64,000 nt of DNA from DATKNA01 sp963786765 (lineage in GTDB: Bacteria; Actinomycetota; Actinomycetes; Actinomycetales; Kineosporiaceae), in contig CAWBAJ010000028.1 of NCBI GenBank assembly GCA_963786765.1, positions 62,001-126,000 of the forward strand, in the 5' to 3' direction. Of this stretch, positions 8,991 through 18,531 are shown piece after piece; the first letter of the stretch is position 1, and the number at the start of each line of letters is the position of its first letter. A model generated the notes under the pieces. That model was not told where the DNA came from, made no database searches, and saw only the letters and a list, made by a program, of their open reading frames with translations. The position numbers and the translations under genes are program-made.

Positions 8991-11781
8991 CTAACGCTGT
9001 GTAGGGGAGAGGGCGTCCGCGAGCGCGCCGCGGCCCGTCACGTCGAGCTTGTCGAAGGCCCGGGTCAGGTGCGTCTCGACCGTGCGCTCCGTGACGTAGA
9101 GCTCCTCCGCGATCGTCCGGTTGCTGTGCCCCTGGGCGGCGAGCCGCGCCACCCGGTCCTCCGCGGGGGTGAGCGCCGCCGGACCCACCAGGCTCGTGCG
9201 TCGCGGACGTGCGCCGGTCGCCAGGAGCTCGTCATGGGCTCGTCGCCAGAGCAGCCTCAGCCCACCGCGCCCGGCCTGGTCGAGCGCCTGCCGCAGCGGC
9301 GCGCGAGCGTCCCCGCGACGGTTCGCCCGGCGCAGCGCGGCGCCCAGGTCGACCAGGGCGCGGGTGTGCTCCAGCCGGGCCGGCGACGGCGTCAGCACGG
9401 CGACCGCACGCTCGAGGTACGCCAGCCGCCGCTCGCTGTCCTCGGCCACCGCGGCCACAGTGCGCAACGCCGAGCCGCATGCGCTGGGGGTCGCGAGCCG
9501 CTCGGCCAACGCCAGCTGCTCCGAGGCGAGGGCCCGTGCTGCGTCGCGGTCGCCCAGGGCGACGAGCGCGGCGACAGCCTCCGTCCGCCAGCCCGCGAGG
9601 ACGGGGTGCGAGATCCGGAGCTGGCGGGCCCGGGTTCCCGCCGCGAAGGCGTCGGCCCGCGCCTGGTCGGCACGGTGCTGCGCCAGCCGCAAACGCGCCC
9701 GTGCCTGCAGCAGGAGCATCGCGCCCACCCCGCCCGCCGGCGGCTCGCCGGTCTGGCCGGCGGCGGCCAGCGCCGCCTCCGCGCGATCCGGCTCGTCGAG
9801 CTCGACGAGGGCGTCGACCAGGAAGGTCAGCGTCCACAGGATCGCGGCGGGTTGCACCAGCCCGAGCTTGGACTCGAACGCGAGGCCTCGCGTCGGCCTC
9901 GGCGTCGAGAGCACAGCCGCGGCGGAGGCGGGCGAGGGCGCGGAGCATGCAACCGTGCGCCAGGGCGATGAGCCAGCCGCGGGGGGCGGCCGTCGCGATG
10001 ACCTCCTCGTACAGCGTCCGGGCAGCGTCGAACTCGTCGCTCAGGATCAGGGTGTGCGTCGCGGCCGTCCGGAGAAGTGACTCCGGCTCGTGGCTGAGAG
10101 CCCCTGTCGCCAGCACCGGGCGGAGCGTTTCGACGGTTCGGCTCGCGGGCTCGCCCGCGAACGAGCCCGCCATCGCGGCGTTCACCCGCCACAGGCCCAG
10201 CGCCCGCTCTCGGCCGGCGGATGGGATCAGGTGGACCGCGTCCAGCGTCGACACCTGCAGCAAGCCGTCCGTGACGAGCTCCGCCTCCAGCCTCGCCCGC
10301 AGCTCCGGGGGAGCGCCGGCAGCGTCGTCGAGACCCTGACGGCACAGCACGAACGCCTGCTCGAACTCGCCGAGGAGGCCCAGGGCGCGGCCGCCGCGCA
10401 GGGCGACGGCGCTGCGCTGGGCCGGCGAGGTCGCCGCCGCCACGGCAGCCGAGAGATGGTGGTAGCCGTCCGGCTGCAGTGAGCCGGCCTGGGCCAGGCC
10501 GAGCTCCAGCTGGACGTCCGCGAGCGCCGGGCCCGCCGGTGGCTCCGCGAGCGCCCGGCGCAGGAACGCGGCGGCCGCCTGGGGCGCCCCCCGGGTACTC
10601 GCCCCGGTGGCTGCGTTCCGAAGGGTCTGCACGGTGTGAGGGTCCGCCGCGGGCTCGCTGTGCAGCAGGTGGAGGCCGACGCTCTCGGCGCTGACGCCCT
10701 CGGCCTCGAGCAGCCGTGCCGCCTCGGCGTGCCGCAACGACCGGCGGCCGGTTGGAAGGCTGCCGTACAGCGCGGACGCGATCAGCGGATGGACCAGCGA
10801 CAGCTCCGCACCGGCGTCGAGCAGGCCCGCGGCACGAAGGGCGTCGGCGGCGGCCGCCGCAGTCGGCAGGTCCATCCCCGCCAGTGCGGCCGCCCTGCGC
10901 AGCGGCGTCCCGGGCCCCAGGACGGCGACGGCGCGGGCGAGCTCGCCCGCGCTTCGCGAGAGCCGTGCCAGCTGGCGCTCGACGCTGCGGCCGACCTGCT
11001 CGGGACCGAACGTGCCGAGCCGTCCCGCGGACGCCCGCGTCGGTGGCACGCCGTCCGCGACGAGCTGGGCGAGCAGCGTGACCACCAGGAAGGGGTTGCC
11101 CGCGGTCACGGTCCGGCACGCCTCGACGAAGACCTCCTCGGCGGACGGCAACCGCGCGCGCACGAGGGCTGCGACGGCATCCGTGCCGAGGGGGCGCGGG
11201 CGGACCGGCGGCTCCGGCGCACGGGCGAGGACGTCGGCGAGGAGCTCGGGCGCGGCTGCGGGCTCCCCGGAACGCACGGCGCAGAGGACGGCCGCCGGCA
11301 GCTCGTGGAGCGAGCTCGCGAGCACGGACAGCCAGTGCAGGGAGGCGGCGTCGGCCCAGTGCACGTCGTCGACGGCCAGGACGACGGGGGACCGTTCGCA
11401 CAGGTTGGTCAGGAGCCACACCAGGCCGCGCACCGCCGCATGCACTGCGTCACCGGTTGCGGCGGGTTCTGCCGACTCGGGCGCCAAGGCGCGCTCGGCG
11501 AGCGCAGCTGTGCCAGTCGTCAGTCCGCTCCACGCGGCGCCGGAACGCAGGCGTCCGAACAGCTGCCGGGCGACGGCCCAGGCGGCGTCCTGCTCCAGCG
11601 GATGCGCTCGCGCGCGAAGGACGACGGCGTCCGGGGTATCGGTCGCGGCGCCGAGCAGGACCGACTTCCCGATGCCGGCGGGACCCTCGACGACGATGAC
11701 GCGGCCGGCGCCTGCTCGTGCTTCGTCGAGCCGGCGGCGGAGCTCCGTCAGCTCGACACCCCGGTCAAGCAACGCGTGCAC
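8991..11781 (-). CDS. LuxR-family (LAL type) ATP-binding transcriptional regulator (one frame break)
   Basis: From GTG 11781 the protein opens with LDRGVELTELRRRLDEA and the Walker A motif EGPAGIGKS near residue 30, then VLAVDDVHWAD (Walker B) near 130; this is the AAA/NB-ARC-like ATPase of large LuxR regulators. A long helical, TPR-like middle follows, and the last 65 residues are the LuxR DNA-binding domain (LTPAEDRVARLAAQGHSNRTI ... VTERTVETHLTRAFDKL). The frame breaks near 9895; both halves match the family, total about 929 residues. It is divergent from the methyltransferase gene at 11906, with 124 bases between them, a natural site for shared control. The inducer is unknown. Confidence 0.88.
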
Positions 11782-11905
11782 CGCCCCCGACGGTACGCCG
11801 AAGATCAGCGAGCGAACAGCGAAATTGTCGTGGGCGCGACCACGATGCACGTATCCCTGCGTCCGCCCGAGCATCAAGGGAGGGAAACCGACGAGAGGTA
11901 CGGGG

Positions 11906-12754
11906 ATGACGACGACGGCGACCGTGGAGCGCGACGGCTACGTGATGGGACGGAGCGCCCACGAGTACGAACGCTTGAGAACGCAGGCCCGGCAGTGGAA
12001 CGACGCCAGCGGGCGCCTGCTCGACGTGATCGGGATCGGCCCGGGGGACCGCTGCCTGGACGCCGGGTGCGGTCCCGGCGAGACGATGCGGCTGATGGCC
12101 GAGCGGGTGGGGCTCCGCGGCCGCGTGCTCGGGCTGGACGTCGACGCCGAGCTCGCTGAGACGACCCGCTCGTCGCTGCGGGCGGAGGGGCACGCCCAGT
12201 GCGACGTCCGGATCCACGACCTGACCGAGGACGCCGCCGTACCGGGGGCGCCCTACGACCTCGTCTACGCGCGGCTGCTGCTCTTCCACCTGCCCCAGCG
12301 GATCGACGTCCTGCGGCGGCTCTGGGATGCGGTCGCGCCCGGTGGGCATCTGCTCGTGCAGGACTACGACGTGGGAGCCGTCGGATCGGTGCCGGCCCTG
12401 TCGAGCCTCGACGACGTCGGGCGGCTGATCGTCGCGGGCATGACGGCCGCGGGGTGCGAGGTCCGCGTCGGGTCCCTCCTCCCGCACCTCTTCGGCGAGG
12501 CGAGCCTCGGCCGCCCGGACGGAACCGACGTGGCCGGGCACCTGGAGCCGCTCGAGGCGATGGGCCCGATGCTCCGTGCGATCCTCACGAGCGTCCTGCC
12601 GGCCGCCGTCGCGCATGGCGTGACCACCGGGAACGAGGCGGAGCGGGCGCTGGGGGAGCTGGCCCGGGACGAGTCGCGGGCACCCGACCTCCCGGTGCTC
12701 GGACCGCTGCTGGTCAGTGCGTGGAAGCGCAAGATCCCGGTTCGCCGGGGCTGA
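11906..12754 (+). CDS. Class I SAM-dependent methyltransferase
   Basis: A 282-residue protein from ATG 11906, with GAGAGG about 10 bases upstream. The SAM pocket is clear: CLDAGCGPGETMRLMAE (motif I, residue about 50), GLDVDAEL (acidic residue of motif II), VYARLLLFHLP (motif IV) and PGGHLLVQDYD (motif V). The YVMGRSAHEYERLRTQA opening is typical of small-molecule methyltransferases of the UbiE/COQ5 type in actinobacteria. The substrate cannot be told. It is divergent from the LuxR regulator and 13 bases ahead of the SufS-like gene, which may be co-transcribed. Confidence 0.85.
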   Translation: MTTTATVERDGYVMGRSAHEYERLRTQARQWNDASGRLLDVIGIGPGDRCLDAGCGPGETMRLMAERVGLRGRVLGLDVDAELAETTRSSLRAEGHAQCDVRIHDLTEDAAVPGAPYDLVYARLLLFHLPQRIDVLRRLWDAVAPGGHLLVQDYDVGAVGSVPALSSLDDVGRLIVAGMTAAGCEVRVGSLLPHLFGEASLGRPDGTDVAGHLEPLEAMGPMLRAILTSVLPAAVAHGVTTGNEAERALGELARDESRAPDLPVLGPLLVSAWKRKIPVRRG

Positions 12755-12767
12755 CCGGGGACCGGCG

Positions 12768-14159
12768 ATGTGGCGACAACGACGAAGCCCGGACACACCT
12801 GTTCTGGACGTGCGGCGGATCAGACGTTCCTTCGACTTCGCGTCCACGGACCGTGTCGTGACCAACAACGCGGCCACGACCCAACCGCCGCGCGAGCTCC
12901 TCGACCTCTACCGGGAGCTCGTGCCCGGCTACGAGAACGTCCACCGCGGGCAGTCGGCCGCGTCCCGGCGTACCACGGAGCTGTTCGAGGAGTCGTACGA
13001 AACGATCGCGGCCTGGCTCGGTGCCCCCGGCCGGCGCAGCCTCGCCCTGTACCGGAACACCACCGAGGCGATCAACGCCGTGATGTACACGCTGCTCACC
13101 GAGTTCCGGGACGGCGACAACGTCGTCGCCACCCTGCTCGAGCACAACTCGAACTACGTCCCCTGGAACGCCCTGTGTCGCGAGATCCTCCCGCGTCTGG
13201 GGCGGCGCGTGGAGTGCCGGCTGGCGCGTTTCGACCACGCCACCGGACGCCTGGACCTCGAGCACCTGGCGTCCCTGGTCGACGAGCGCACCAAGCTGGT
13301 CGCCTGCACCGGCGCCTCGAACTTCCTCGGGACCAAGCCACCGCTGGACCTCGTCCGTGCGATCGCCGACGGGAGCGGCTACCGGCAGCCGTGGGGGGAG
13401 AGGCGGTCGCTCCTGCTCGTGGACGCCGCCCAGCTCGTCCCGAGCACGGCCGTCGACATGCGGGCCCTCGACGTGGACTACCTGGCCTTCTCCTTCCACA
13501 AGCTCCTCGCCCCGTTCGGCGTGGGCGTGCTGTACGCGAAGGAGCACCTGCTCGAGCGCGGGCTGCCCTTCCTCTACGGCGGGGACATGATCGCTGAGGG
13601 CCGGGTCACGCCGGAGCTCGTCGAGTACAACGACCTGCCCTGGAAGTACAGCGCGGGCACGCCCAACATCCTGGGTGTCGTCGTCTCGGCGCAGGCCCTG
13701 CGGCTGGTCCTCGACCTCGTCCTCCGCCCTGCCGGCGGATCCTGGTTCAACACCGCGCGCCCGGTGGAACGGCAGGCCGTCGACGACGCCATGCGGCTGG
13801 TCGGCGACCACACCCGCTCGCTCACGGCGCGGGCGCTCGCCGGGCTCCGCCAGGTCGACGGCCTGACCGTCTACGGCCCCGGCGACGCCGCCCAGCGGTC
13901 GCCGCTCGTGGCGTTCACGGTCGACGGGACGGATCCACTGCAGCTCGCCACGAAGCTCGACGAGATGGGCGTGGAGGCACGGGCGGGATGTCACTGCGCC
14001 ACTCTCGCGCACCATGATCTCGGCCTGACGCCACCCGCCAGCTGCCGGCTCAGCTTCGCGCTCTACACCGACGACGAGGACGTCGATCGAGCGGTGAGCG
14101 CGGTCGCGAACGCGGCCGCCTCGCTCCGCGGGGCTCGGACCTCACAGTTCTCCTGGTGA
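12768..14159 (+). CDS. Class V aminotransferase (SufS/cysteine-desulfurase-like)
   Basis: From ATG 12768, a 463-residue fold-type I PLP enzyme. RNTTEAINAVMYT (cofactor phosphate cup), LLVDAAQLVPSTAVDM (Asp against the pyridine nitrogen), FSFHKLLAPFGVGVLY with PLP lysine K245, and the late AGCHCA with C408/C410 followed by SCRLSFALYTDDEDVD are visible. Cysteine desulfurases carry a reactive cysteine in this loop, and the RAGCHCA form is shared by the SufS-like branch. No SufU, SufE, SufB or IscU gene is adjacent, so a housekeeping Fe-S role is not supported by context; a specialised sulfur or amino-group transfer in a pathway with the neighbouring methyltransferase is possible. Upstream in-frame codons exist, but this ATG avoids overlap. 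Confidence 0.82.
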   Translation: MWRQRRSPDTPVLDVRRIRRSFDFASTDRVVTNNAATTQPPRELLDLYRELVPGYENVHRGQSAASRRTTELFEESYETIAAWLGAPGRRSLALYRNTTEAINAVMYTLLTEFRDGDNVVATLLEHNSNYVPWNALCREILPRLGRRVECRLARFDHATGRLDLEHLASLVDERTKLVACTGASNFLGTKPPLDLVRAIADGSGYRQPWGERRSLLLVDAAQLVPSTAVDMRALDVDYLAFSFHKLLAPFGVGVLYAKEHLLERGLPFLYGGDMIAEGRVTPELVEYNDLPWKYSAGTPNILGVVVSAQALRLVLDLVLRPAGGSWFNTARPVERQAVDDAMRLVGDHTRSLTARALAGLRQVDGLTVYGPGDAAQRSPLVAFTVDGTDPLQLATKLDEMGVEARAGCHCATLAHHDLGLTPPASCRLSFALYTDDEDVDRAVSAVANAAASLRGARTSQFSW

Positions 14160-14290
14160 GTCCGACGAGCCCGGTTGGTCGCCGGCGACGGGCTCGCACA
14201 CGGGGCTCTAACGCTCCTCACAGGTTCGCGAGGGAGGCTGCGGAGGATGGCGTCCCCGTCCGGGCGCCGCCGTCCCGCAAGGAGCTGTCG

Positions 14291-16405
14291 GTGCTCGACC
14301 CGAGGAAGATCCGGCGCCCCCTGTCACGCCTGGTCGCCTTCCTGCTCGTCTCGGTGCTCGCCGGCGCTCTGAGCGTCGTCGTCCTCGCGTCCCCGGTGGT
14401 GCTGGCCACCGCGCTGGTCAAGGACGCGACGACCGGCTTCGGCGACCTGCCGTCCGTGCTCACGGCACCCGCACCGTTCCAGACGTCCACGATGCTCGCC
14501 GCGGACGGCACCCGGATCGCGTCCTTCTACTCGGAGAACCGGACCGTGGTGCGGCTCTCGCAGATGTCCCCGCGGGTGCGCCAGGCGATCGTGGCGATCG
14601 AGGACGCCCGGTTCTACCAGCACGGGGCCGTCGACCCTCGCGGCCTGCTGCGGGCCGCGGTGAACGACGTCACCGGCGGTGGCACCCAGGGAGCGTCCAC
14701 ACTGACGCAGCAGTACGTGAAGAACCTGCTCCTGCAGCAGGCGCAGGCGAGCGGGGACGCCGGTGCCGTCGAGGCCGCCACGGCGCCGACGATCGCCCGC
14801 AAGCTTCGCGAGGTGCGCCTCGCGATCGGGCTGGAGCAGCAGCTGACGAAGGACGAGATCCTCGCCGGCTACCTCAACATCGTGTACTTCGGTGAGGACG
14901 CCTACGGGATCGAGGCGGCGTCCGAGCGCTACTTCGGCGTGCACGCGTCCCGCCTCACCCTTCCGCAGGCCGCCCTGCTCGCCGGCATCGTCCAGGAACC
15001 CGTGGCCGACGATCCCTTGGTGCACCCGACGGCGGCCAAGGCGCGCCGCGACGTCGTCCTCAAGGCGATGCACGACGAGAACATGATCACAGCGGGGGAG
15101 TACGCAGCCGCGGTCCGGAGCCGTGTGAGGATCACCGGCCACCCCCTACCGAGCGGTTGCGCGACGGCGGGCCGGGAGGGCTTCTTCTGCGAGGCGGTGG
15201 TGCGCTCGCTCCAGACCGACCCCGAGTTCGCGGCACTGGGCGCGACGCCGGCCGACCGGCTCACGGCGATCTCCCGGGAAGGGCTGGTCATCCGGACCAC
15301 GCTCGACCCCGGCACGCAGGCGGCGGCCGAGCAGGCCGTCGACGCGAAGGTCCCGCAACGCGACCGGAGCGGGCTCGCCGCGGCCGCGGTGACGGTGGAA
15401 CCCGGGACCGGCAAGGTCGTCGCGATGGCACAGGACCGCACGTACTCGGTCACCCCGGGGCGCGGGCGGACGTCCGTCAACTACGCCACGGACGCCGCAC
15501 TCGGCGGCGCGACGGGCTTCCAGACCGGGTCGTCCTTCAAGCCGTTCACCCTCGCGACCTGGCTGGACCAGGGACATTCCCTGGACGACGTCGTCGACGC
15601 GACGCCGCGGGCCCACCCCTTCTCGGACTTCACCGCGTGCGGCACCTCCTTGCGCGGCCGGTCGTACAGCCCGGTCAACTCCGAGGGCACCGAGACGGGC
15701 CCGATGACGGTCCTGCGCGCGACGGCGGACTCGGTGAACACGGCCTACGTGTCGATGGAGACGCAGCTCGACCTCTGCGACATCACCGCGACGGCGGAGC
15801 GGCTCGGCGTCCACCTCGCCTCGCCGCTCCAGCTGTGCTCGCGGACGGCGGCGGCCTCCACCAAGCTGCCGGCCTGCCTGCCGTCGCTGACCCTCGGCGT
15901 CCTCCCGATCTCCCCGCTCACCATGGCCGCGGCGTATGCGGGGTTCGCGTCCGGCGGCACGTACTGCTCCCCGGTGATGGTCACGTCCATCCAGGAGCGG
16001 TCCTCCGACGGCTCGCCCCGAACCACCCCCGTTCCGCTGACCGGGCCGGGATGCGACCAGGCGCTCAGCTCTGACGTCGCCTCCGGCGTGAACAAGGCCC
16101 TGAGCCACGTGCTCACGGACGGCACCGCCGCCGCTGTCGGGCCGCTGTCGGGCTGGCCGTCGGCGGGCAAGACCGGCACCACCGACGGGCCGTACGACTC
16201 CTGGTTCGTCGGGTACACGGCGCAGCGGTCGACGGCGGTGTGGGTGGGCGACCCGGGCTCGGCCGCCGGACGGCGGGTGCTGAGGAACGTGCGGGTCGGC
16301 GGCACGTACTACGACGTCGTCTACGGGGCGAGCATCGCCGCACCGATCTGGAAGGACCTCATGGAGTCGGCGCAGCAACGGTTACCGTCGCAGCCGCTGC
16401 CCTGA
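14291..16405 (+). CDS. Bifunctional class A penicillin-binding protein
   Basis: GTG 14291 is chosen because AAGGAG lies about 6 bases upstream; an open frame reaches further back without a ribosome site. A 704-residue peptidoglycan synthase: a short cytosolic head, one membrane helix (residues 16-42), then a GT51 glycosyltransferase (IEDARFYQHGAVDPRG with catalytic E104, GASTLTQQYVKN) that polymerises lipid II, and a transpeptidase with SxxK at S414-K417 (TGSSFKPF), SVN at S481 and KTGTT at K627. All catalytic motifs are present. It acts on the outer face of the membrane. The C-terminus ends soon after the KTG strand with no PASTA domain. It converges on the MFS gene, 36 bases apart. Confidence 0.95.
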   Translation: MLDPRKIRRPLSRLVAFLLVSVLAGALSVVVLASPVVLATALVKDATTGFGDLPSVLTAPAPFQTSTMLAADGTRIASFYSENRTVVRLSQMSPRVRQAIVAIEDARFYQHGAVDPRGLLRAAVNDVTGGGTQGASTLTQQYVKNLLLQQAQASGDAGAVEAATAPTIARKLREVRLAIGLEQQLTKDEILAGYLNIVYFGEDAYGIEAASERYFGVHASRLTLPQAALLAGIVQEPVADDPLVHPTAAKARRDVVLKAMHDENMITAGEYAAAVRSRVRITGHPLPSGCATAGREGFFCEAVVRSLQTDPEFAALGATPADRLTAISREGLVIRTTLDPGTQAAAEQAVDAKVPQRDRSGLAAAAVTVEPGTGKVVAMAQDRTYSVTPGRGRTSVNYATDAALGGATGFQTGSSFKPFTLATWLDQGHSLDDVVDATPRAHPFSDFTACGTSLRGRSYSPVNSEGTETGPMTVLRATADSVNTAYVSMETQLDLCDITATAERLGVHLASPLQLCSRTAAASTKLPACLPSLTLGVLPISPLTMAAAYAGFASGGTYCSPVMVTSIQERSSDGSPRTTPVPLTGPGCDQALSSDVASGVNKALSHVLTDGTAAAVGPLSGWPSAGKTGTTDGPYDSWFVGYTAQRSTAVWVGDPGSAAGRRVLRNVRVGGTYYDVVYGASIAAPIWKDLMESAQQRLPSQPLP

Positions 16406-16441
16406 GATCAGGACCGCCTGTCAGGGGGGAGAGGGGCGCGG

Positions 16442-17654
16442 TCAGCCACCCACCGCACGGACCCGGGGACGCCGCCGTGCCAGGGCGCCGAGGGTGACGA
16501 CGGCCAGGACCGCGACAACGGAATACGGGAGTGCGTCGCTGGTGACGTCCGCGAGCCATGCGCCGCCCAGCGGCCCCGGCGACCATGCCACCGGCCCAGG
16601 CGAGGTTGAACAGGCCGAAGACGATGCCCTGGGGGAGGCCGGCGTCCTCGGCGCCGTCGGAGAGCAGGGCGGAGGCGGGGGCGAAGAGCATGCCGCCCGT
16701 GCCCGCCGCGAGGAGGACGACCGCGGCGAGCACCCATGCCATCTGCGGCCGCGGCAGCAGCAGGCACGACACCGCGATCCCGGCGAGGCCGGTGCGCAGG
16801 GGGAGCAGCCGGCCGCGCCGGTCCGAGAGCCGGCCGACCAGGGGACTCATGACGGCCTCGACCGCGGCTGCGACGAGGAAGACGGCCGCGACCCCGGCTG
16901 CGCCGAGGCCGAGGGCGCCCAGGCGGAGCGGAACGAGCACGCCGTACGTTCCGAAGAACACGGCGGGCAGAGTGGTCAGCCAGGCACCGCCCCAGACCCG
17001 GTGGTCTCGCAGCGCGGTCCGCAGGTCACCCGTCGGCGGGGCGTCGCCGTGCGTCACCGTGAGGACCACCGCAACGCCCAGCCCGGTTGCCACGACGGCC
17101 ACCGCCGGGAACACCAGCCTCGGCCCCAACCTCTCGGCGACAGCCCCGAGCAGTGGGCCGCCCATCGCGCCGGCGATGCCCACCCCCAGCGTCGTCCCGA
17201 TGAGTTGACCGCGGCGCTCGCGGGGGGAGACCTCGACGAGCCAGGCCAGGGACGCCGCCCACGCCGCGGCGCCAGCGACGCCCTGGATGAGACGCGCCGC
17301 CACGAGGACGGGGAACGATGTGCCGACGCCGAACGCGATGCTCGCGGCGGCCATGAGCGCCAGGCCGAGCAGCAGCGTCGGCCGCGTGCCGCGATTGGCG
17401 GCGACCCACCCCGCCGGCAGCGACCCGAGCAGGGTGCCGAGAGCGTAGGACCCGGAAAGGAGGCCGGCCTGGCTCTTCGTCAGGTGCAGGTTCGCGGCGT
17501 ACCAGGGCAGCAGCGGCGCGATCGCGGAGTAGAAGAGGACGTCGAGCAGCACGATGGCGCTGACGAGCACCAGCACCCGACGCAGCGGGACGACGGTGCG
17601 GATGCCGGCACCGGTGTCGCCGCGGATGTTCTCGTCCCCCCTGACGCGTCCCAC
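16442..17654 (-). CDS. MFS transporter (one frame break near the C-terminus)
   Basis: About 403 residues from GTG 17654 (start uncertain, no clear ribosome site). Twelve hydrophobic segments; the loop after helix 2 reads GWVAANRGTRPTLL, and LVEVSPRERRGQLIGT and GRLSDRRGRLLPL are standard major-facilitator loops. The frame breaks near 16566: one frame loses the last helix, whereas the other restores it (LPYSVVAVLAVVTLGALARRRPRVRAVGG, then stop at 16442). The family exports drugs or small metabolites by proton antiport, and the substrate is not predictable. It lies 70 bases downstream of nothing on its strand but shares orientation with the ABM gene further right. Confidence 0.83.
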
Positions 17655-17724
17655 GGAAAGGATGCTTGCACGCGGGTCCGACAGACGGCCGCGCCGATTC
17701 GAGGGCCGCTGCAGGCGGCTCGCA

Positions 17725-18048
17725 TCAGCCGACGGCGAGCTCCCCGAGTTCGGACCAGCCCGTGCCCGGCACGCTCGTGCTGATGATGTCCGGCGTTCGC
17801 GACAGGTACTGCGGCAGGTCCTGCTGGGCCTGCTTGAAGTGCGCGGACGCGACGTGCGCGCCGCCGGCGGCGTCGTCCGCGAAGGCCTCCACCAGCACGT
17901 ACTCGTGCGGGTTCTCCAGGCTGCGTGACCAGAAGAACCAGAGGCAGCCGGGCTCGGCCTGGGTCGCCTGCGTGAAGGATCGCGAGATCTCGGGCCAGGC
18001 GTCCGCGTGGTCGGGCTTCACGGGGAAGCGTGCGGTGATGAAGATCAT
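17725..18048 (-). CDS. Antibiotic biosynthesis monooxygenase (ABM) domain protein
   Basis: The 107-residue product from ATG 18048 (AGAGG lies 9 bases upstream; a second ATG 9 bases earlier is too close to it) reads MIFITARFPVKPDHADAWPE ... QATQAEPGCLWFFWSRS ... EYVLVEAFADDAAGGAHVASAHFKQAQQDLP. This is the dimeric ferredoxin-like ABM fold, with EPGC..F and the H....H.....F pattern. Members are cofactor-free quinol monooxygenases or heme-degrading enzymes; this one looks like the YgiN/quinol type. It stands just before the remnant of an alcohol dehydrogenase on the same strand. Confidence 0.8.
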   Translation of the reverse strand: MIFITARFPVKPDHADAWPEISRSFTQATQAEPGCLWFFWSRSLENPHEYVLVEAFADDAAGGAHVASAHFKQAQQDLPQYLSRTPDIISTSVPGTGWSELGELAVG

Positions 18049-18109
18049 GTGGAGCATCCTCTCGTGGCGCCGGCCGGCGACGCGACCGCCGCCCTGCCGG
18101 CAGCTGGGA

Positions 18110-18190
18110 TCAGGGGATGAGGATCGCGCGGCCGCGGACGCGACCGCCGTCGTCGATCGCCGTCTGGAAGTCGTCGAGGGCGTACGTGAC
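18110..18190 (-). pseudogene. Remnant: C-terminal tail of a zinc alcohol dehydrogenase
   Basis: On the minus strand the bases 18190-18110 read VTYALDDFQTAIDDGGRVRG then RAILIP and stop. The ending RVRGRAILIP is the standard last strand of medium-chain zinc-dependent alcohol dehydrogenases. Nothing of the rest of the enzyme is present to the right, where a plus-strand fragment of another gene begins at once. A deletion scar; the 81 bases carry no promoter or start. Confidence 0.55.
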
Positions 18191-18193
18191 GTT

Positions 18194-18481
18194 ATGACAA
18201 GAACGAAGGATCTGGACGCGGAGTACGGCGCCGTTGCCGAGCCGCTGGCGGGCGCCCGCGACGCCGTCGTCGGCCTGCCGACGCTGCGGGGGCGCCGGAG
18301 CGACATCGCGCCGCAGACGTCAGCTGGACCTCACGCCCGCGTGCGAGCTCGCGCTGCGTGCGAACGGCTGGCCGGGAACGTGCGCGAGTTGCAGCAGGTG
18401 GTTTCGGCGTCCGCCGGGCGCACCGAGGTGATCGACGTCCGGCATCTGCCGCCAAAGGTGCCGACCGGCACTGGGCGATGA
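18194..18481 (+). pseudogene. Remnant: C-terminal part of an AcoR-like enhancer-binding regulator
   Basis: Pieces in two frames match the end of the AAA+ domain of Fis-family activators: VVGLPTLRGRRSDI, then in a shifted frame LTPACELALRANGWPG, then back to NVRELQQVVSASAGRTEVID and VRHLPPKV. GWPGNVREL is diagnostic. The N-terminal GAF and ATPase core and the Fis helix-turn-helix are missing, and the frame is broken twice within 290 bases. Such regulators usually sit divergent from alcohol or aldehyde dehydrogenase genes, which fits the dehydrogenase tail next door: one deletion probably removed everything between the two tails. Confidence 0.6.
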
Positions 18482-18517
18482 ACAAGAGCGATTCCCTGCG
18501 CTTCCGATGCATCGCCG

Positions 18518-18531
18518 ATAATGCACATTAT
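18518..18531. repeat. AT-rich imperfect palindrome at the methyltransferase stop
   Basis: ATAATG-CA-CATTAT, strikingly A+T-rich for this genome, overlaps the TAA stop (18530-18528) of the minus-strand methyltransferase. It could be an operator left from the lost regulator region or a weak terminator. Confidence 0.4.

Noticed and set aside
14156..14290. Extended N-terminus of the penicillin-binding protein
   Set aside because: Arg-rich and unlike family members; AAGGAG directly before GTG 14291 decides the start.
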